The position numbers were made by a program, and so were the translations under genes. Positions 57,600 through 62,000 of a DNA stretch of 62,000 nucleotides are shown here, in pieces. The notes beneath the pieces are model-generated. The model had not been told where the DNA came from and searched no databases. It saw nothing but the letters and a program-made list of their open reading frames with translations. The stretch's first letter is position 1. The number at the start of each line of letters is the position of its first letter. Origin of the DNA: Glandiceps talaboti (taxonomy: Eukaryota > Hemichordata > Enteropneusta > Spengelidae); contig NC_135562.1 in NCBI RefSeq assembly GCF_964340395.1, forward strand, positions 11,225,134 to 11,287,133, read 5' to 3'.

Positions 57600-60500
57600 T
57601 ACCTTAAGTCAAATATTGCCAAACGATTGACTTGGTATTTGGTGGGAACATTAGTTAGGATGTGTAGATGGAAAATTGTTAAAATGAACATGATAGCATA
57701 ATTGATGTGCATTTTGAAAAAAAAAGTGAATATATTTTTTAAAGTAGCTTGCATTCTGAGTGGGTTGTATAGTGTTATTGTTTTATTGATGAAAGATGAA
57801 AGATGAAAATCATTTATTAAATCTTTTTATGGGGTAATTCATAAGTACTTGTTGAATCCTTGAGGTTTCCGTGGTAACTTTAGCTTTATAATTTAGGTTC
57901 AGTAATCATTCTGTCAATGGATGATTAAGTAAAAAAAACCCAGAAGATTATATTGATGTTCGGTTGGGGGTTGCGTTTAGTCAAATGACTAGACTAGCGC
58001 CCTCTATCTTGCTGTTCAATTTCTTTTGTTTTTAGTACGACTTGCTTCGCTTTCAGAATTGCTGTTATGTTGCAAGGACATGAGAGACAACAATTCTGGT
58101 ATATGTCAACAGTGAAAGGACATTGATACAGACAATAAACTACATAGAGAAAAGTCATTCCCAAAGATATCAAAAGTACCGTTATGGTACATGCATGATA
58201 CGCGATACATTGTGAACACCTCTAGGATGGCCAGGTATTCTAAAGTGACTACTATCCTCAGAGAGCAGCGAAAATGTTAGTTATTATTAGATTTTTTTTT
58301 CATTTTTTGGTGGGGGTGATAACACTTCCTTTCAGTTGTTTTTCATTCCCTAACCTTTCTTTTCTTCCTATCATGGAGGTAGAATCACATGTTCGATCCG
58401 ATTGAACATTCTCTCTTTTAAGCTTTAATGACTGAATAACGACACCACACCCTTTCTTCTATTCAATTTCCTTTATATAATTAACACTTCACACCTTAAA
58501 ATTACAAAGTATGAATTTCACTCATACTTTACGACTTTAGTGCAGATTTTTATGGCGAAATTAATACAATGTTCATACAAGGAAGATGATACAAGGACAT
58601 ATACGTAGTCAACAACGTTTACTCCGGTATTACATGGAGGAAGACATATTATGTAAAAGTCCCGCGCGATTTGCACCTGTTCCTGAGCTTCCATTCCACG
58701 TATGTAAATTAAAAGAATTTCAAAGTGATAATGGAGAACGACCAAAGGTGTTTATAACTGTAACTTTTCATACTCGCAATCATCTCCATAATAAAACAAG
58801 AGTTGACACTTTTTGATCGCACTTTCACACCTAAGCAAGAACAGCGACCTCACAGTCAATTGTACAAAGGACATTTTTGTTTCACACCTATGCAAGTCCC
58901 AAGTATCCCTGCCCAAGACAAATCGCAGTACGTGTCAGAAATATATGTGATGGTGAATTTGTGCAATCTTATGGTATACACTGATATTATCAAATTGTTT
59001 TATTAACCAAAACACGAAGGAGAAAAAATGGCGGTTAACTGTCTGAAGAAAAATTTAAATAAAGTAGGTACATGAGTACATGACCCGTTTTATGAATAAC
59101 AAACCACCAATCAGCTGTGTGGCTTTGCATTACCATAGATATGGACATACATATACAGATACACACACCTGTTAATACGTAATAAGGTAATTTGTGTATA
59201 ACTACGCAGGTACGAAAAAAAGACAAACGCTGGTCAATGCAAACCTGACTCACATGTGGTATCGTCTTGGAAAAAGCTCACCCTGAAGAAAAACGGCCAG
59301 TCGAATTAAAAACATTGCCGAGCAATTTGAAGAAAATGCCAATCCCAAAGGTGAGTGTCGTTTCAATTTTCAAGTTTCGTTCTACCAACTGTATCGGCCA
59401 GGTCTGAAATAAAATGGGACTCACCAGCGTTTTACCGAAGTCGATACTGATAATGAGATGAACCAGGGGCAATAACACTGGCCAACCTTTACATTCAGTG
59501 CACTAACTTTCTAAAAACTCGTTGGAAAAGTTCCTTCCTTTGCTATCAATGAACTGAGTTACTCTAAATTACTTACTAGAATCAGATGACAGAAAAGACC
59601 TTACCTTGTGTTAATACTAAACGAGGACTCTGCTGTGCCTCTAAGTTCTTCTTCATTGTCCTCAACAGACAGTCATATATTTGCTAATTGCCCGTTCTAT
59701 GCATGTTGTCTGATTAGTAGCCATATTAACATTTGAATTTAGAACGGGGTTCTGTGTACAAAACATTTTCTCAGCGGTTAGCTCGTTTTTTTTTTAAATT
59801 ACAAATTGGTCTTTTCGGGTTCCCTTTAAAGTTGCTGAAATGCATCATTACTTTGTACGACTTTTTGATCCCTTTTTTGCCTTCTCTACATACATGTTTT
59901 GCACATGCGTTATATAACACTTGGAGGATAAATTACGATCTAGCGTTGACAAACAATATTTCTCTCAAGTCGAGTGGACCCACCCGTACCCAGTACCCCA
60001 TTCACAGTTACTGTACTGTTTCTTTCTACAACAAATAAAATCATTAATTTACAAATGCATTTGTACACCTTGCATCACTTTTAAAAGTGTTATTATAGTT
60101 ATGTATCCAGTAAATGTTAATCTATAGTATGTGCTTTGCAAATTTAAAATTGCGGACAGGGAGTACTAGTTGAAAACAATCACTGTATACAAAGCAATCT
60201 CTGTCGCGATATAAGGGCTATATAGACTATACATCTCGCGGTGAGTGAACTTGCGCGATCACAATAACAAGTGTTATTTTACCCCTTTCACAATATCTAA
60301 CACGCCAATATTATCGATATTTTATTGTATTCTGATAGAAACAAACAAGTGCCTGTGCGTATATCATGTTGTGTATGGTCTATAGTTCAGCCAGAATATA
60401 GTCATCAGTCTTAGGAAAAAAATGACGATCGGCAATGAAAATCGGCAACTTGGAAACTCTTGTCACATACATTCCAAACGTAGAAATGAAATTAACTAAA

Positions 60501-61050
60501 GGAAAACCAATAGGGTATCGATTTAATGGCTTCTATTGTCTTAAACCAAGCACTTTAACAAAACCAATATACAAGTTTGAACACAAAGGAAGAGATTCCA
60601 ATTAGATACAATGTATTTGTATAGCCCGTTAGCTGTAAAATCAAGTTCAAATTGACGATGCGATCGCGAAACTTAAGACAAAAGAAACTATTATATGCTA
60701 TATCCCAGACGAATTGGCGGCTGACGTCAGGTGTCGGGTTGACATCATACAAACTTATTACAATTTCAAAGGAATAGAATTTGTATACATTGCTAGTCGG
60801 CAACACCTGTCTTAAGAATATTTTAATAGTAAAGTATTTTAGACACATTTCTTAAGAATAACATTAATAGTAATAAGCGTCGGTACGCGGAGATGATAAT
60901 CTGAATATCATATCATTATATGCAAATATTAAGAATCAATCCAATCAACTGTCTCAAATGACTGGTGACGTGAAACTTGACATTTAAATAAGAATTGTAG
61001 TTTAATTTTAATATGCTTTACATATTGAGAACCGCCTCTTTTCTCGGCTA
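57600..61050. other. Apparent intergenic region
   Basis: AT-rich, without tandem arrays or recognisable exons. Short frames (for example 58586-58816) show no domain. Its right end probably contains the 5' LTR of the following element. Confidence 0.5.
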
Positions 61051-61281
61051 TATCAGTTGTAACTTTGAATGTTACTGTACTCCTCTTGACTGGTGGGCCA
61101 GATGCTACACTACGAAATAAACCGTCTTCAAGTTATATTCTGTTGTGTCCCTGTACAGTGATTCCGTGTGTACCTCTTGCTAAGTATAATTCCCTACTAA
61201 ACGTTATCGATAGTTCTTATTCTTATTGGCATTTGAAAAGCGATTCAAGGATTGTCAGTAATATACTCTCGTTATAACAAG
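61050..61281 (+). mobile_element. Possible 5' LTR (part) of an LTR retrotransposon
   Basis: Directly upstream of the gag-like frame lies sequence ending ...GTTATAACA at 61279, followed by TGGTGGAGAATCCGGGCA at 61282-61299. The latter starts TGG as a tRNA primer-binding site should. An AATAAA at 61116 could be the LTR poly(A) signal. The left boundary cannot be set because the 3' LTR is outside the window. Confidence 0.4.
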
Positions 61282-61352
61282 TGGTGGAGAATCCGGGCAA
61301 CTGTAAACAAATACGACATAACTGATAGACCGAAGAAGAAGATACGAAAAGA

Positions 61353-62000
61353 ATGGCCGAACACCAAAGCCAGGTTCCAGAGGAGCAGATGATGCCTGAA
61401 AATCTACAAGAAGGCTTTGAACACCAAGCGTATATGAAGAAACTTTAATAATGGAGATGAGGCTGCAGTTGAACCTAACGCCCAAATGGAATGGAAAAGG
61501 CAAGTAGATTCGCAATTACGATCAACATTAACTTGTCTTAATGACATAAAACAATCGATAAAACAATCGAATGCAGAATTTAGAGATGAAGAAACATTGT
61601 CAACCGAACCAGGCAAATATTATGGGAGGGAGTATGAAAACGCACGTCGTTGGCTACGTCGATATAGAGACGTCGACTTTGCCGATTTTAAGAGGTGGTC
61701 ACCGGAAAGGCAAGCCTGGGGGGGGGATCGTACTGTAGCCGATGAAGCCGAACGATGGATGCAAAACATTCCATCAGACAGTGAGGTTAGGACTGACATA
61801 ATTGTAAAATTAGAAGGGAAATTCCTTGAAAGGTTTGGCAGGGACGGCCCAATATGGGATCATGACCAAATTTTGTATAAACATAAACAGTTGCCAGGGT
61901 AGAGCATTGAGAAGTATGCAATTTCTCTCCAGGAGTTGGCTGAGAAAGCCATGAAGTCGGATAAAGAACTATTGTCTTTCTTCATAAACGGTTTAACACC
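61353..62000 (+). pseudogene. gag-like ORF of an LTR retrotransposon, broken, 3' partial
   Basis: An acidic N-terminal frame starts at ATG 61353 and stops at 61446-61448. The compatible continuation is open in another frame from 61438 and runs (ATG at 61486) through a charged, Trp-rich gag-like segment (ENARRWLRRYRDVDF, RWSPERQAW, DEAERWMQNIP). That frame hits TAG at 61900-61902 but remains open beyond it to the window end (SIEKYAISLQELAEKAMKSD). The frame break and the in-frame stop suggest a non-functional copy; a short upstream ORF is an alternative for the first break. Gypsy-type ancestry is likely but no protease or RT is in view to prove it. Confidence 0.65.

Noticed and set aside
58586-58816. 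76-aa frame in the intergenic region
   Set aside because: There is no recognisable domain, no clear exon context and an overlapping minus-strand frame; coding cannot be supported.
1-62000. tRNA or rRNA genes
   Set aside because: No cloverleaf with a convincing A/B box pair or rRNA-like stretch was seen.

Overview
This is a eukaryotic (metazoan) genomic window, AT-rich by eye. It has no compact operon-like coding. Genuine coding is confined to six short exons on the + strand between 25605 and 54442, joined by GT-AG introns of about 0.7 to 17 kb. The spliced product is the last ~334 residues of a laminin alpha chain: most of LG4 and all of LG5, ending at the natural stop. Long introns, L2/CR1-like LINE tails with (TTGA)n ends, many fold-back and MITE elements and very many minisatellites suggest an invertebrate with a repeat-rich genome. 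I cannot fix the phylum from sequence alone.

Layout. 1-25604: the 3' part of a very large intron (or upstream sequence plus intron), with no recognisable exon. It holds degenerate tandem arrays, an X-box-like palindrome array (2.5-2.9 kb), fold-back or MITE elements (1.17, 5.04, 5.63, 11.09, 12.35 and 14.2 kb), a 45-bp and a 22-bp minisatellite, and a LINE 3' end at 13.4 kb. 25605-25800: LG4 exon. 25801-42799: a 17 kb intron with tetranucleotide microsatellites, a LINE remnant, a 33-bp and a 52-bp minisatellite, fold-backs at 34.3 and 38.0 kb, a second copy of the 1.17-kb MITE in inverted orientation, and a 38-bp perfect palindrome at 40.6 kb. 42800-42958: LG4 exon. 42959-51136: an 8.2 kb intron dominated by a ~1 kb composite array and a very homogeneous 64-bp satellite. 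51137-54442: four closely spaced exons ending LG4 and making LG5. One intron here carries degenerate copies of the next exon's acceptor region, and another carries a TTAA-flanked fold-back.

3' region. The 3' UTR has early poly(A) signals at 55348 and 55386 and a late one at 57392 followed by a GT-rich stretch. If the late site is used, the mRNA carries a ~350-bp fold-back (56330-56681) and three perfect CArG boxes as RNA or DNA. 57.4-60.1 kb is apparently intergenic. From about 61.3 kb to the window end lies the start of an LTR-retrotransposon-like gag, already broken by a frameshift-like discontinuity and an in-frame stop.

How it fits together: one extracellular-matrix gene tail whose introns and 3' UTR have been colonised by fold-back DNA elements and expanded minisatellites. 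The main points of interest are the long hairpins inside the transcribed unit, the splice-site-like duplications next to the LG5 exons, and the arrays of transcription-factor-like palindromes. I see no convincing new protein-coding system.
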